Made by a program: the position numbers and the translations under genes. Positions 16,567 through 26,012 of a stretch of 44,875 bases of DNA are shown piece after piece (the first letter of the stretch is position 1; the number at the start of each line of letters is the position of its first letter). Where the stretch lies: contig JAFDGZ010000016.1 of NCBI GenBank assembly GCA_019309045.1, forward strand, positions 1-44,875. The letters are read 5' to 3'. The notes below the pieces were generated by a model that worked only from the letters and a program-made list of their open reading frames with translations, was not told the origin of the DNA and did not search any database. The stretch comes from Deltaproteobacteria bacterium. GTDB lineage: Bacteria > Desulfobacterota > Syntrophobacteria > BM002.

Positions 16567-16716
16567 ACGGTCGTTGTTGTTGATTTCAAGTGGCTCGGGG
16601 ATGCTCTGCTGAAGCACAGAGTGTTGCCGCTTTGGGGCAATAGCAGTACATCTATAAACGGCCTCAATCGGTGGCAGAAATCTGAACGTTCCGGCCCCAC
16701 ACCGTAATATATCACT

Positions 16717-17238
16717 ATGGAATATCATTTTTGTCCCCAATGCAGCACCCGGTTGGAGCTGAAGCCTGCTGGCAGGCTTCAACGGAAGTACTGCCCGCTG
16801 TGCGGCTTTGTACTCTACAGAAACCCCACAGCAGGAGTGGCAGTGATCATACTGAAAGGCGAAGAAATCCTTCTTGTGAAGCGACGAGGCTCCTACAATG
16901 GCGCCTGGTGCATTCCCTGTGGTCACGTGGAATGGGACGAAGACATTCGTGCCTGTGCCCGGCGAGAAGTGCGGGAAGAAACCGGTTTGCAGGTAGAACT
17001 GGGTCCTGTCTTTGATGTGCAGTCGAATTTCCATGATCCGGAGCAGCACACTGTGGGGGTCTGGTTTGTGGGCAGAATTGTGGGCGGCAGACTGCAGGCA
17101 GGGTCTGATGCCGCCGAGGTGCGGTTTTTCCCCCTGGAGCAATTGCCAGTAAATATGGCATTTCCTACGGACCTTGTTGTTTGTGAAAAGCTCAAAGAAA
17201 AGATGGCTACCAGAGGGTGGCAAACGTGGAGCGAATGA
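16717..17238 (+). CDS. Nudix hydrolase with N-terminal zinc ribbon
   Basis: Protein of 173 residues. An N-terminal zinc ribbon has CPQC and CPLC (residues 6-9 and 28-31). The Nudix box GHVEWDEDIRACARREVREETGL shows the G-X5-E-X7-REVREETG signature that binds the catalytic metal. Zinc ribbon plus Nudix resembles the NudC (NADH pyrophosphatase) layout, but the NudC-specific segment after the box was not identified, so the substrate could be another nucleoside diphosphate derivative. No clear ribosome site precedes the ATG, so the start is less certain. It lies 150 bases after the zinc-ribbon gene on the same strand. Confidence 0.88.
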   Translation: MEYHFCPQCSTRLELKPAGRLQRKYCPLCGFVLYRNPTAGVAVIILKGEEILLVKRRGSYNGAWCIPCGHVEWDEDIRACARREVREETGLQVELGPVFDVQSNFHDPEQHTVGVWFVGRIVGGRLQAGSDAAEVRFFPLEQLPVNMAFPTDLVVCEKLKEKMATRGWQTWSE

Positions 17239-17390
17239 AATAGAGAGCAGTTTTCGAGACGTTCTTATTGGCTTTTGACCAGTGGCCACACCACAAGGAT
17301 TGCTGGCAACGAGGCAGGCATGACCAGGCTTGAGCATGAGGCCAATTCGGAGTCCTGAGGTGCAGACCAGGGGAGGTGAGACCTGGCAAC

Positions 17391-18893
17391 TCAAGCCCTG
17401 CCATAGATATGGGTCATTTCTGCAAGCTGGTCGTTCACCTCCTCGGACAACAGTTCGGCTGTCAGGCGCCATTCCCAGTTGCCCTCCAGGGTGGCGGGTT
17501 TATTCATGCGCGCCTCTACACCGAGCCCCAGCACATCCTGTAGAGGTAGCACCACAAGGTTTGCCGTTGACATCATGGCCAACCGTATAAATGCCAGATG
17601 TATCGACTCCAGGGACTCCTGCCGTCCGAGATAGCGGTAGAGATTTCTTTTTTCCTCCTGGGTGGCCTCATGCTCGAACCAGCCTCTGACAGTATTATTG
17701 TCATGGGTGCCAGTGTATACTACGCTGTTGGCCACGTGGTTGTGTGGGATATAGGGATTGTTAGCCACATCGCCGCCAAAGGCAAAAAGAAGCACCTTCA
17801 TGCCCGGCAAATCGTAATGTCTGAGAACTTCTCTGACATCAGGGGTGATGTATCCCAGGTCCTCAGCTATGATGGGCAACAGGGGAAACCTTCTGAGTAA
17901 AGTGTCGAAGAACTTTTTAGTGGGCACCTTAACCCAGCAGCCATTTATTGCGGTAGCCTCTGTTGCCGGGACTTCCCAATAGGCTACCAGACCCCGGAAG
18001 TGGTCCAAGCGGACGAGGTCAAATAGAGAGAGATTGAGTTCCATTCGCCGAATCCACCAGGCGAAGCCGCTTTTCTGCAAGGCTTCCCAGTCGTAGACGG
18101 GATTCCCCCATAGCTGGCCGGTACTGCTGAAATAGTCAGGGGGAACCCCAGCCACCACATAAGGCCTGGATGAGTCGTCGAGTTTGAACAGATGACGGTG
18201 CGTCCACACATCAGCACTATCGTGGTGCACATATATTGGTATGTCGCCTATGAGGTGAATTCCGTGTTCATTGCAGTAGCGTTTCAACTCATGCCATTGA
18301 CTGTAAAAGAGATACTGGCAGTAGGTTTGAAATTCAATCTCTTCCTGAAGCATGTCGCGAAATGCCTGCAGCGCCTGTGGTTCTCTGTGCCTTATTTCCT
18401 GAGGCCACTCAGTCCATATCTTACCCTGAAAATGAGTCTTGAGGCAGACAAACAGAGTAAAATCCTCCAACCAGTATGAGTGGCGCTGACGGAAGTGCTC
18501 GTACGGAGCACAATGACCCATGCTACGAAACCTTTGAAATGATGAACGCAACAGGCCTGTCTTGTAGGCATAGAGGCGTTGGTAGTCAACCCTCTTCAAA
18601 GAAAAGTCCTTCGGTGGAGCGGCCTCGGCGTCTGACAGCAAACCATGGCGCCATAAGAGTTCAGGGCTTATGAGCAAAGGATTGCCAGCAAAGGCGGAGA
18701 CACTCTGATAAGGGGAGTTTAGATATATGGAATCGGTTGGATTCAGAGGAAGAATCTGCCAGTAGCTCTGGCCAGTCCTGTCCAGGAAGTCAACAAACTC
18801 GTAGGCAGCTGGTCCAAAGTCTCCCACACCATACCGGGATGGCAGGGAAGTAATATGGAGTAGAATCCCGCTTGCTCGTCTAAGCATCAGCAT
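17391..18893 (-). CDS. malQ: 4-alpha-glucanotransferase (amylomaltase, GH77)
   Basis: Cytoplasmic enzyme of 500 residues that transfers maltodextrin segments between alpha-1,4-glucans. GH77 motifs are evident: N-terminal RRASGILLHITSLPS, catalytic nucleophile Asp in VRLDHFRGL, acid/base Glu in IIAEDLGYI, and transition-state Asp in GTHDNNTV. Length is normal for bacterial MalQ. It is the third gene of a minus-strand glycogen group (glgB, GH57, malQ), 143 bases after the GH57 gene. It would remodel the outer chains or recycle dextrins of stored glycogen. Confidence 0.96.
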   Translation of the reverse strand: MLMLRRASGILLHITSLPSRYGVGDFGPAAYEFVDFLDRTGQSYWQILPLNPTDSIYLNSPYQSVSAFAGNPLLISPELLWRHGLLSDAEAAPPKDFSLKRVDYQRLYAYKTGLLRSSFQRFRSMGHCAPYEHFRQRHSYWLEDFTLFVCLKTHFQGKIWTEWPQEIRHREPQALQAFRDMLQEEIEFQTYCQYLFYSQWHELKRYCNEHGIHLIGDIPIYVHHDSADVWTHRHLFKLDDSSRPYVVAGVPPDYFSSTGQLWGNPVYDWEALQKSGFAWWIRRMELNLSLFDLVRLDHFRGLVAYWEVPATEATAINGCWVKVPTKKFFDTLLRRFPLLPIIAEDLGYITPDVREVLRHYDLPGMKVLLFAFGGDVANNPYIPHNHVANSVVYTGTHDNNTVRGWFEHEATQEEKRNLYRYLGRQESLESIHLAFIRLAMMSTANLVVLPLQDVLGLGVEARMNKPATLEGNWEWRLTAELLSEEVNDQLAEMTHIYGRA

Positions 18894-19036
18894 AATTCCT
18901 TGATAGAAAAGATTCCCTTAGGTTCCGCCTTTGCTGTCAAATTAGAACAGTCGCCCAGCTGGAGCAACAGATGGCCTCCTTTTGGCTGAGCTGAAGCTGA
19001 CAGTCCATGGCCCATATCTAGACTTTGCAAGGATTT

Positions 19037-21466
19037 TCATTCAGGCACCAGAATAGAGAGTCTGTCGCAGATTGATGCAAACTGTTGCACCCACCGAGCA
19101 GCATCAGCATCGCCCTGTGCGGCTCTGTGCTGCAGCGCTGGATAATCTCTGTGGAGGATGTGGTAGCAATAATTTTGGACCTGGCGGAGATTGACCGCAA
19201 AGGGAAGAGATTCCATTATATGCAGGGCGCTATCGAGTGCGTGCAGAAGTTCCTCCTGTGAGGAATCAGTGAGAAGCTCCTTCGCCAGGTGTTCAAGCTT
19301 CTTTCTAAAGGTGAGTTCCAGGACTGTGGTGTTCAGAGAAACTCCTGACATGTACGCTTCTTTCAGAAGCTTTTCAATATGTATGGCCTCGAGTTGCTCT
19401 TCCTGGAACGCTTGCTGCAGACTCAAATTGAGAACTACTTCAGCAGCGACTGACAGCGGCAGGGGCAGGGGACTACCTAGATCGTGCAGGAACCGGAAGA
19501 GCGGTGCATTGTACTCGTAGACCTGACGATACATGGCCTCTACATCTACAAGTGTGGCGGCTAACACTGTATCCAGTATTTTCCTTTGTTCATCGCGAAA
19601 GAGATCTTTCAGGGTGTACATTGGCTGGCCGAAGTGGCTTTCCAGAAGCTGAATGGTGCCTGGAAAGTCTGCGCTGGAGAACACTTTCATGAGTTCCTCG
19701 ACTGAGCCTGCAAATATTTCTGGCGGTTGGCATTGCCGCACTCCGCAAAGCAGATTGTGATCCCCCCAGTGGAAAACCCCGAAGCAAAAGCAGTTCGACT
19801 CTCTGGTGATGGTGGAGGAAAGAGTGATACGTCCTAGCGCCACTTTTGCCCTTCCGGCCTCTGCAGTGCGATAATCCTCCTGCCGCGCCTGGAAGCAGTA
19901 AATCCTGGCCTCTTGCTCATAGGCCTGGAAAAGAGAGCTCATGCCATAATGGGCGGCAACCCTTTCAAGATCCAGCACCGCAGGCGCTACATTTTGTTCG
20001 TAGATGTGCCGGCCGTTCCCCTCTGTAGACTTGTTGCTCTCGGCCTGCTCGAGAATGGCCAGGAAGGGCGACTCATCAAACCGAGGAAAAAGCTCTTTTG
20101 CTAGTTGCAGTACTCGGCCAGCGTACTGCAGAATCTGAATTGTTTCAATTCCTGAAAGCTCATCAAAATACCAGCCGCAACTGGTGTACATGAGCATGGC
20201 ATATCGCTGCAGTTCCAGGAGCTTGCACAGGGTAACGGTATTGTCGCTGTTGAGTTCATTTCTGGCTTGCTGTTGCAGGAAGCGCTCCAGGCTTGCATCT
20301 GAGCGATCAAGGACCACCTGGATGTAGTCGTTTCTTGCCTTCCATGGGTCGTAGACAAAGTTGCTGCAGTAATCTTCATAAACAGGAGCTAGATTGTCTC
20401 GCAGCCAGTCCATGGCCTGTCGCAAGGGAGCGCGCCATGTCTGATTCCAGTCCGGGTGAGCGCCCAGGTGACAGCCACAATCAGACCTCCATCTTTCCAC
20501 TCCATGAATGCAGCTCCACGAGGTGTTCTCAAATATCTCCACTTCGTGCCTTGGTGGATGTCTTTCCAGGTACTCGCCGTAGTTGGTCAGGCGAGCTAGA
20601 GAATTGCTCTCAATATAGTGGACAGCATAGGCGAGAGCCATATCCCCAAAAGGGTGGTGATGGCCGTATGTTTCGCCATCGGTGGCAATGTGGACCATTT
20701 GAGGATAGTCTTGCTTTGCTGTAAAGCCCCCCACAAGACGTTGGGCAAAGGTTTCTCCTCTGTTCAGCAGGCCCTCAAAAGCAACAGCCCGGGCAATGGG
20801 TCCATTGTAGAAAAAGAGAGCCAGATTCTTTCCCGAGGGCAGTTTCAAAGTATATGCCCTGCTGGGATCAATCTTGCCTCCGCTCACATCGAGCCACTCT
20901 TTGCTTCCCAGAGGTCTGATGCGATGGGCCTGCCTGGGAGCAAGAATGGTGAAATGTATGTCATGGGCAGCCAGAATTTCCAGGCTCTCCAGATCCACTG
21001 CCGTCTCGGGCAGCCACATGCCTTCCGGTCTTCGACCGAAGCGCTGCTCGAAATCTCGTATGCCCCAGACAACCTGAGTATATTTGTCTCTGCTATTTGC
21101 CAGCGGCATAATCATGTGGTTGTAAGCTTGTGCCAGGGCTGAGCCGTGGCCGGCAAAGGCCAGCTGGCTCTCCTGGTCCGCCTGGAGAATGGCGGCGTAC
21201 ACCTCTGGGGCATGATTTTCGAGCCAGGAAAGAAGAGTCGGCCCAAAATCAAAACTTATCTTCTGGTAGTTGTTGACCAGATGAACGATGCGATTTCTGT
21301 CATCGAGAATGCGGGAGGTGGCGTTGGGGGCATAGCATTCCGCCGTTATCTTTTCGTTCCAATCATGGTAGGGATGTGCCGAATCCTGCAGTTCGATCGC
21401 TTCCAACCAGGGATTTTCTCGAGGCGGCTGATAGAAATGGCCATGAATACATATGTACCTTTCCAT
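19037..21466 (-). CDS. Glycoside hydrolase family 57 protein with DUF3536
   Basis: Large GH57 protein of 809 residues. It begins with IHGHFYQPPRENPW, the first conserved GH57 region, followed by MWLPETAVD and ATDGETYGHHHPFGDMA, which match further conserved regions of the family. The long C-terminal half corresponds to DUF3536. GH57 enzymes act on alpha-glucans by a retaining mechanism; this subgroup is usually annotated alpha-amylase-like without proven specificity. No signal peptide is seen, so action on intracellular glycogen is likely. It lies 38 bases after glgB and before malQ. Confidence 0.9.
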   Translation of the reverse strand: MERYICIHGHFYQPPRENPWLEAIELQDSAHPYHDWNEKITAECYAPNATSRILDDRNRIVHLVNNYQKISFDFGPTLLSWLENHAPEVYAAILQADQESQLAFAGHGSALAQAYNHMIMPLANSRDKYTQVVWGIRDFEQRFGRRPEGMWLPETAVDLESLEILAAHDIHFTILAPRQAHRIRPLGSKEWLDVSGGKIDPSRAYTLKLPSGKNLALFFYNGPIARAVAFEGLLNRGETFAQRLVGGFTAKQDYPQMVHIATDGETYGHHHPFGDMALAYAVHYIESNSLARLTNYGEYLERHPPRHEVEIFENTSWSCIHGVERWRSDCGCHLGAHPDWNQTWRAPLRQAMDWLRDNLAPVYEDYCSNFVYDPWKARNDYIQVVLDRSDASLERFLQQQARNELNSDNTVTLCKLLELQRYAMLMYTSCGWYFDELSGIETIQILQYAGRVLQLAKELFPRFDESPFLAILEQAESNKSTEGNGRHIYEQNVAPAVLDLERVAAHYGMSSLFQAYEQEARIYCFQARQEDYRTAEAGRAKVALGRITLSSTITRESNCFCFGVFHWGDHNLLCGVRQCQPPEIFAGSVEELMKVFSSADFPGTIQLLESHFGQPMYTLKDLFRDEQRKILDTVLAATLVDVEAMYRQVYEYNAPLFRFLHDLGSPLPLPLSVAAEVVLNLSLQQAFQEEQLEAIHIEKLLKEAYMSGVSLNTTVLELTFRKKLEHLAKELLTDSSQEELLHALDSALHIMESLPFAVNLRQVQNYCYHILHRDYPALQHRAAQGDADAARWVQQFASICDRLSILVPE

Positions 21467-21504
21467 TAGCTGCTAATCTCCCCTGAAGTCATAGAACCTC
21501 CTGA

Positions 21505-23427
21505 TCAATCCTTGCTCTTTAAGAGTACTACTGCCAGAGGGGGGATGGTGAGGTTGACAGAGTGAGAACGGCCGTGGAAAGGAATGGCTTCAGCCTGCAC
21601 ACCTCCCATGTTTCCCAGGCCTGAGCCGCCATAGTGATGAGCGTCGCTGTTGGCAATTTCCTTCCAGTAGCCGCTGCGAGATACGCCTATCCTGTAACCG
21701 AGGCGAGGAACAGGAGTAAAATTGCACACTACCACAATATGCTCCTCATCGTTTCTTGATTTCCTGACAAAACTGAGGATGCTATGCTGTGAATCGTGGC
21801 AGTCGATCCACTCAAAGCCTGCAGGCTCGAAATCGAGATCGTGCAGGGCCCCTTCCTGACGGTAGAGAAGATTCAGGTCTGTTACCCATTTCTTTAGACA
21901 GCCGTGTTCAGCATAGTCCAGCAAATGCCAATCCAGGCTTTCCTCGTGGTTCCATTCCTTCCATTGGCCGAACTCGCCGCCCATAAAGAGCAGTTTCTTG
22001 CCAGGTTGGGTATACATGTAGCCGTAGATGAGCCGGAGATTGGCAAACTTCTGCCAATTGTCACCTGGCATCTTGCCGAGCAGGGATCCTTTGCCATGGA
22101 CAACCTCGTCATGAGACAGCGGCAGAACGAAGTTCTCGTGAAAAGCATAAAGGAGACGGAAGGTCAGAAGATCATGATGATAATTTCTGTGTATGGGATC
22201 CTTGGACATGTAGGACAGGGTGTCATGCATCCATCCCATGTCCCACTTCATGCCGAATCCCAGGCCGCCAACGTATGTGGGCCGCGAAACCATGGGCCAG
22301 GAGGTAGATTCTTCGGCTATGGTTTGCACTCCAGGATGCCGGGCGTAGACTTCCTCATTGAAGCGGCGCAATAAGGCAATGGCTTCGAGATTCTCTCTGC
22401 CGCCATAAGGGTTCGGAATCCAGTCGCCGTTATCGCGGGAGTAATCGAGATACAGCATGGAAGCGACTGCATCCACCCGCAAGCCATCCACATGGTAGCG
22501 CTCGAGCCAAAAGTTGGCGTTGCTCAGCAGGAAGCTCTGCACTTCCTTGCGGCCGTAATTGAAGATGAGACTGTCCCAGTCCGGGTGGATTCTCTGCCGT
22601 ACGTCGGCATGTTCGTAAAGGTAGGTTCCATCGAAATAGCCCAGCCCATGCTCATCACTGGGAAAGTGAGAGGGCACCCAGTCCAAGATAACGCCAATGC
22701 CGTGCTGGTGGAGATAGTCGATCAGATACATCAAATCTTGTGGAGAACCATAGCGAGAGGTGGGGGCAAAAAAGCCGCTTATCTGATAACCCCATGATCC
22801 ATAAAAGGGATGCTCCATAATGGGCAAGAATTCCACATGGGTAAATCCCAGAGCTCCCACGTAGTCAGCAAGCTTTGGCGCCAGTTCGCGGTAGCTCAGA
22901 AAACGATTATTTTCCCCGGAGGCTTTCATCCAGGAGCCAAGGTGAACCTCATAGATGGACATGGCAGTGTGCGTTGGCTTCCATTCACGCCTGCTCTCCA
23001 GCCACTGCTGATCCTGCCATTCATAGGCAAGATCCCAGACGATTGAGGCTGTCTTGGGCGGCGTCTCACAATAAAATGCCAGAGGATCGCTCTTGTCGAC
23101 CTGGTAATTATGATAGCGTGAAAGGATGTGGTACTTGTATGCAGCACCTTTATCTACTCCGGGTATGAAGCCCTGCCAGATTCCAGAGTCGCCAACGGGG
23201 CGCAGAGGATGGCTGTCTCTGTGCCAGTCATTGAAGTCACCCATCACAGAAACTCTGGCCGCATTTGGAGCCCACACAGCAAAATGCGTTCCCGACAGAC
23301 CATCTAATGTGGCCACCTGGGCGCCCAATTTCTCAAAAAGACGAAAGTGGCTTCCTTCATTAAAAAGGTAAAGATCGTCATCGGTGAGCAAAGAGCGATC
23401 ATATACCACTGCTTCAGTAGAGTGCAT
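21505..23427 (-). CDS. glgB: 1,4-alpha-glucan branching enzyme (GH13)
   Basis: Enzyme of 640 residues that makes alpha-1,6 branches in glycogen. An N-terminal CBM48 domain shows [22 protein letters not shown] in part. The GH13 barrel has catalytic residues in [13 protein letters not shown] (nucleophile Asp), [10 protein letters not shown] (acid/base Glu) and [11 protein letters not shown] (transition-state Asp). The start at 23427 follows GAGAAG and is preferred over an upstream in-frame start at 23475. It heads the minus-strand group glgB-GH57-malQ. No glgA or glgC is present in the window. Confidence 0.97.
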   Translation of the reverse strand: MHSTEAVVYDRSLLTDDDLYLFNEGSHFRLFEKLGAQVATLDGLSGTHFAVWAPNAARVSVMGDFNDWHRDSHPLRPVGDSGIWQGFIPGVDKGAAYKYHILSRYHNYQVDKSDPLAFYCETPPKTASIVWDLAYEWQDQQWLESRREWKPTHTAMSIYEVHLGSWMKASGENNRFLSYRELAPKLADYVGALGFTHVEFLPIMEHPFYGSWGYQISGFFAPTSRYGSPQDLMYLIDYLHQHGIGVILDWVPSHFPSDEHGLGYFDGTYLYEHADVRQRIHPDWDSLIFNYGRKEVQSFLLSNANFWLERYHVDGLRVDAVASMLYLDYSRDNGDWIPNPYGGRENLEAIALLRRFNEEVYARHPGVQTIAEESTSWPMVSRPTYVGGLGFGMKWDMGWMHDTLSYMSKDPIHRNYHHDLLTFRLLYAFHENFVLPLSHDEVVHGKGSLLGKMPGDNWQKFANLRLIYGYMYTQPGKKLLFMGGEFGQWKEWNHEESLDWHLLDYAEHGCLKKWVTDLNLLYRQEGALHDLDFEPAGFEWIDCHDSQHSILSFVRKSRNDEEHIVVVCNFTPVPRLGYRIGVSRSGYWKEIANSDAHHYGGSGLGNMGGVQAEAIPFHGRSHSVNLTIPPLAVVLLKSKD

Positions 23428-23776
23428 TTTCTTCTCAGCAGTCAAATGGGACCAGAGCAGGCAGCCCGCAGGCAAGCGACCTGCTAACCGAGGAGCCTGG
23501 CCATGAAATTTGTTGCAGAGTTACCATACACGTCCTTGAATTGCTTATCAAGAGCACAATCTGTGGCTGTCTTCAAAAGGGCAGATATGCTTTTTAGATT
23601 AACTGGCATGAGAATCTCGGGTATACTCGAGCTGCAGCGCAGGTGATTTGCAGGAAGCTGAAGGGAAGATTGCGGCGGCATGGCGAAGTCATCTGCCTGG
23701 AGCAGCCGTGTTTCTCCCGGGGTAAATGCCGACTTTTTTGTGATGAGCAATGGTGCAACAGCAAAGGGAGGTGGGC
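23428..23776. other. Divergent intergenic region glgB / thiamine-binding gene
   Basis: 349 bases without a supported gene. It contains a plus-strand promoter candidate (23599-23627) for the thiamine-binding gene. A minus-strand reading frame overlaps it but has no recognisable protein character and runs into the start of the plus-strand gene. No thiamine (TPP) riboswitch pattern was recognised. Confidence 0.4.
23599..23627 (+). promoter_or_regulatory. Promoter candidate for the thiamine-binding gene
   Basis: TTAACT (23599-23604), 17-base spacer, TATACT (23622-23627): four of six and five of six consensus matches. The leader to the start codon at 23777 would be about 145 bases. Confidence 0.45.
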
Positions 23777-24073
23777 ATGAGTGTGCTTGTTGATTTTTCT
23801 GTTTTCCCATTAGACAAAGGGGAAAGTGTGAGTTCCTACGTGGCCGAGGCCGTGCGTATTATCAAAGAAAGCGGTCTACCTTACAAGCTGGGTCCAATGG
23901 GGACGTGCCTTGAGGGCGACTATGAACAGGTGATGGCTGTGGTGCACCGCAGCTTCAAGGAAATGCAGAAGGAGTGTCGCCGAATCTATATGGCACTCAA
24001 AGTGGACTATCGGCAAGACGTTTCCGATAGACTGGAAGGAAAAGTGGCCTCTGTGATGAAGAAGATTGATTAA
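23777..24073 (+). CDS. Thiamine-binding protein, MTH1187/UPF0045 family
   Basis: Protein of 98 residues of the DUF77/UPF0045 (thiamine_BP) family, which forms ferredoxin-like-fold tetramers and has been found to bind thiamine or a related compound. Family hallmarks visible are the opening VLVDFSVFPLDKGES, the segment YKLGPMGTCLEGD, and helix VMAVVHRSFKEM. The start at 23777 follows GGGAGGTG and is preferred to an upstream in-frame start at 23750. No thiamine biosynthesis or transport gene is adjacent, so its physiological role here is open. Confidence 0.88.
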   Translation: MSVLVDFSVFPLDKGESVSSYVAEAVRIIKESGLPYKLGPMGTCLEGDYEQVMAVVHRSFKEMQKECRRIYMALKVDYRQDVSDRLEGKVASVMKKID

Positions 24074-24310
24074 TTAATACGTGAAAGTCGTCTATCCACA
24101 GGACCGGTCTTGTCGATGTACGCGGCAGCTGGAAGGGGATGGGTCATACGATGATTATTATGGCGGGCAGGGAGAGCCGACCAACGCGGTTCTTTTCGAG
24201 TCAGCCGTAGGTACATACATTTGTCTCGGCAAACTTTGTGACAGCTAGACAGCAACCTGAATATCGGCATTCAAGACCCTTTCAGTAGTGCTTATTGACT
24301 TCAAAAGAAC

Positions 24311-24772
24311 ATGTACCGAACACAGGATACTTACAGAATCAGCTTGTCTCATCCGGTGAGGGCATATATGTTAGAGCATTTGCGCCAGTCTCTCGAAGAA
24401 CATAACCTCTTGCATGATTTTGGCAATTGCTTTGCCAGCATTGACAGACGGTCCATGGTCTTTACCACCAGCTGCAGCTACAAGAGGTACAAGAAGTTTT
24501 TTGCCTTGCTTTACGAGACCCTGGGCCCTTTTGCAGCAGAGGTCTCTTTTGACGAGGACTATGCCCCGGAAGACCGCGCCTATAACACCACTGTCTTTTT
24601 CCAGGTGGATGACCAGGGCTGTTATGAATTCAGTCTCTTCAATGTACTCTCACTGAGAAAAGAGTCATCTGAGCAACTCTGGGGAGAGAATAGACAGCCA
24701 ACAGGACCCTTTGAAGACAGCTGTTGGGAAACTGGAACTATGTCTCAGTGGAAGGAGAGGGAATGCTGGTAA
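24311..24772 (+). CDS. Hypothetical protein
   Basis: Protein of 153 residues, not recognised. It is soluble, aromatic-rich and mixed alpha/beta in appearance (RYKKFFALLYETLGPF, YNTTVFFQVDDQG). It has a few cysteines but no metal motif. Support for coding: a clean frame on the plus strand with neighbours in the same direction, and its 3' end overlaps the start of the lytic transglycosylase gene by 10 bases, a pattern of coupled genes. The ribosome site is weak. A preceding 237-base gap (24074-24310) holds nothing I can name. Confidence 0.6.
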   Translation: MYRTQDTYRISLSHPVRAYMLEHLRQSLEEHNLLHDFGNCFASIDRRSMVFTTSCSYKRYKKFFALLYETLGPFAAEVSFDEDYAPEDRAYNTTVFFQVDDQGCYEFSLFNVLSLRKESSEQLWGENRQPTGPFEDSCWETGTMSQWKERECW

Positions 24773-25941
24773 GAAAGGTAAGTAATATGGGCTGCGTGTT
24801 GGTTGGAGTCCTTCTGCTCCTCCTGGATGTCTCCATGCCGGCCAGCATCAGTGGAGTACGACCTACTGCGATTTCTTTTCCCTCTCTTTTGTCCTCCGTG
24901 CATATCGAGGGCACTGTGGAATTTTGTGGTGAAACCGTACCCCTGGAAAGACAAGAGGTAAAAGAAAGATTCGAGAAAGAGCTGCTCCTGTCGCTCTGGG
25001 ACCGGCCGCAAGTAATTCTCTGGTTGAAGCGTTCTAGCAGATACCTGCCGCATGTGGAGAAAATGCTGCGCGAGGCCAACATGCCTGACGATCTCAAGTA
25101 TATTGCCATTGCAGAGAGTGCCCTGCGCCCTCACGTTCGTTCTCGAAAAGGGGCCACGGGCTTCTGGCAGTTTATGAAGTCCACAGGCCGCAAGTACGGT
25201 TTGACAATCAGCAGTCGCGTTGACCAGCGCCGCAATATCTTTGATTCTACCTCTGCAGCCATCAAGTACTTCAGAGATCTCCGTCAGCTTCTCGGCTCCT
25301 GGACTCTGGCAGCAGCAGCTTATAACATGGGAGAAGAAGGGCTGCTTGCTGAAATCCTGGAGCAAGGTACAAACGACTACTACAGCCTGTATTTGCCGCT
25401 GCAGACTCAGCGTTATGTTTTCCGTGTGGTCGCAGCCAAATTGATTTTGACCCAGCCCAATAGATTTGGATTTCATCTCGCCGAAACAGACTACTATCCA
25501 CAGCTCACCTTTGACAAGGTTGTTGTACACTGCTCTCGAGATGTTCCCTTACGAATAGTTGGGCAGGCTGCCGAAACATCATTCAAAGTGGTGAAGGATT
25601 TGAATCCAGAAATTCGCGGCCACTATCTCCCTCCAGGAGATTTCACCCTGCGACTTCCCGAGGGCTCAGCCAAAAAGTTCCAACAAAGATATGCCGCGCT
25701 GGTGAAAAAGTGGTTGGCAGAAAGAGATGAATTGGTGTACCTGGTTCAGAAAGGCGACAACTTGTCCACTATCGCAGAGAAATTTGAGGTTCCTCTGGCT
25801 GCCCTGCTTATCTGGAATCGACTGAACTTGAAGGAGCCAATCCATCCGGGGGACGAACTCATAGTAAGGCGAAAGGAGAGCGTAGATATTGCAGCAGACC
25901 AGCAAAATGATTTCACTGATAAATCCTTGCCGCAAGAGTAA
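24763..25941 (+). CDS. Membrane-bound lytic transglycosylase with LysM (MltD-like)
   Basis: Cell-wall enzyme of 392 residues. An N-terminal signal or anchor segment (about 8-24) is followed by an SLT domain. The catalytic Glu lies in AIAESALRPHVRSRKGATGFWQF in part, with the usual GATGFWQFM and AAAYNMGE motifs. A C-terminal LysM domain (VQKGDNLSTIAEKFEVP...HPGDELIV) binds peptidoglycan. The enzyme cleaves the MurNAc-GlcNAc bond to give 1,6-anhydro products in the periplasm. The start at 24763 is backed by GGAGAGGG. MltD of E. coli has more LysM repeats, so this is a shorter relative. Confidence 0.92.
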   Translation: MLVRKVSNMGCVLVGVLLLLLDVSMPASISGVRPTAISFPSLLSSVHIEGTVEFCGETVPLERQEVKERFEKELLLSLWDRPQVILWLKRSSRYLPHVEKMLREANMPDDLKYIAIAESALRPHVRSRKGATGFWQFMKSTGRKYGLTISSRVDQRRNIFDSTSAAIKYFRDLRQLLGSWTLAAAAYNMGEEGLLAEILEQGTNDYYSLYLPLQTQRYVFRVVAAKLILTQPNRFGFHLAETDYYPQLTFDKVVVHCSRDVPLRIVGQAAETSFKVVKDLNPEIRGHYLPPGDFTLRLPEGSAKKFQQRYAALVKKWLAERDELVYLVQKGDNLSTIAEKFEVPLAALLIWNRLNLKEPIHPGDELIVRRKESVDIAADQQNDFTDKSLPQE

Positions 25942-26012
25942 TAGTCGGATAATAGAATGAGTACACTGTGCTCTAGGTTGGCAAACCACCAAACGATTAC
26001 GGAGTCTGCCGA

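Noticed and set aside
16273-17472. A 399-residue minus-strand open frame across the zinc-ribbon and Nudix genes
   Set aside because: The plus strand here carries a Nudix box and two CXXC proteins with promoter and ribosome signals; the antisense frame has no motifs.
24074-24310. Possible riboswitch between the thiamine-binding gene and the unknown gene
   Set aside because: Several short complementary segments exist, but no known consensus (TPP, cobalamin, c-di-GMP, moco) could be matched by eye.
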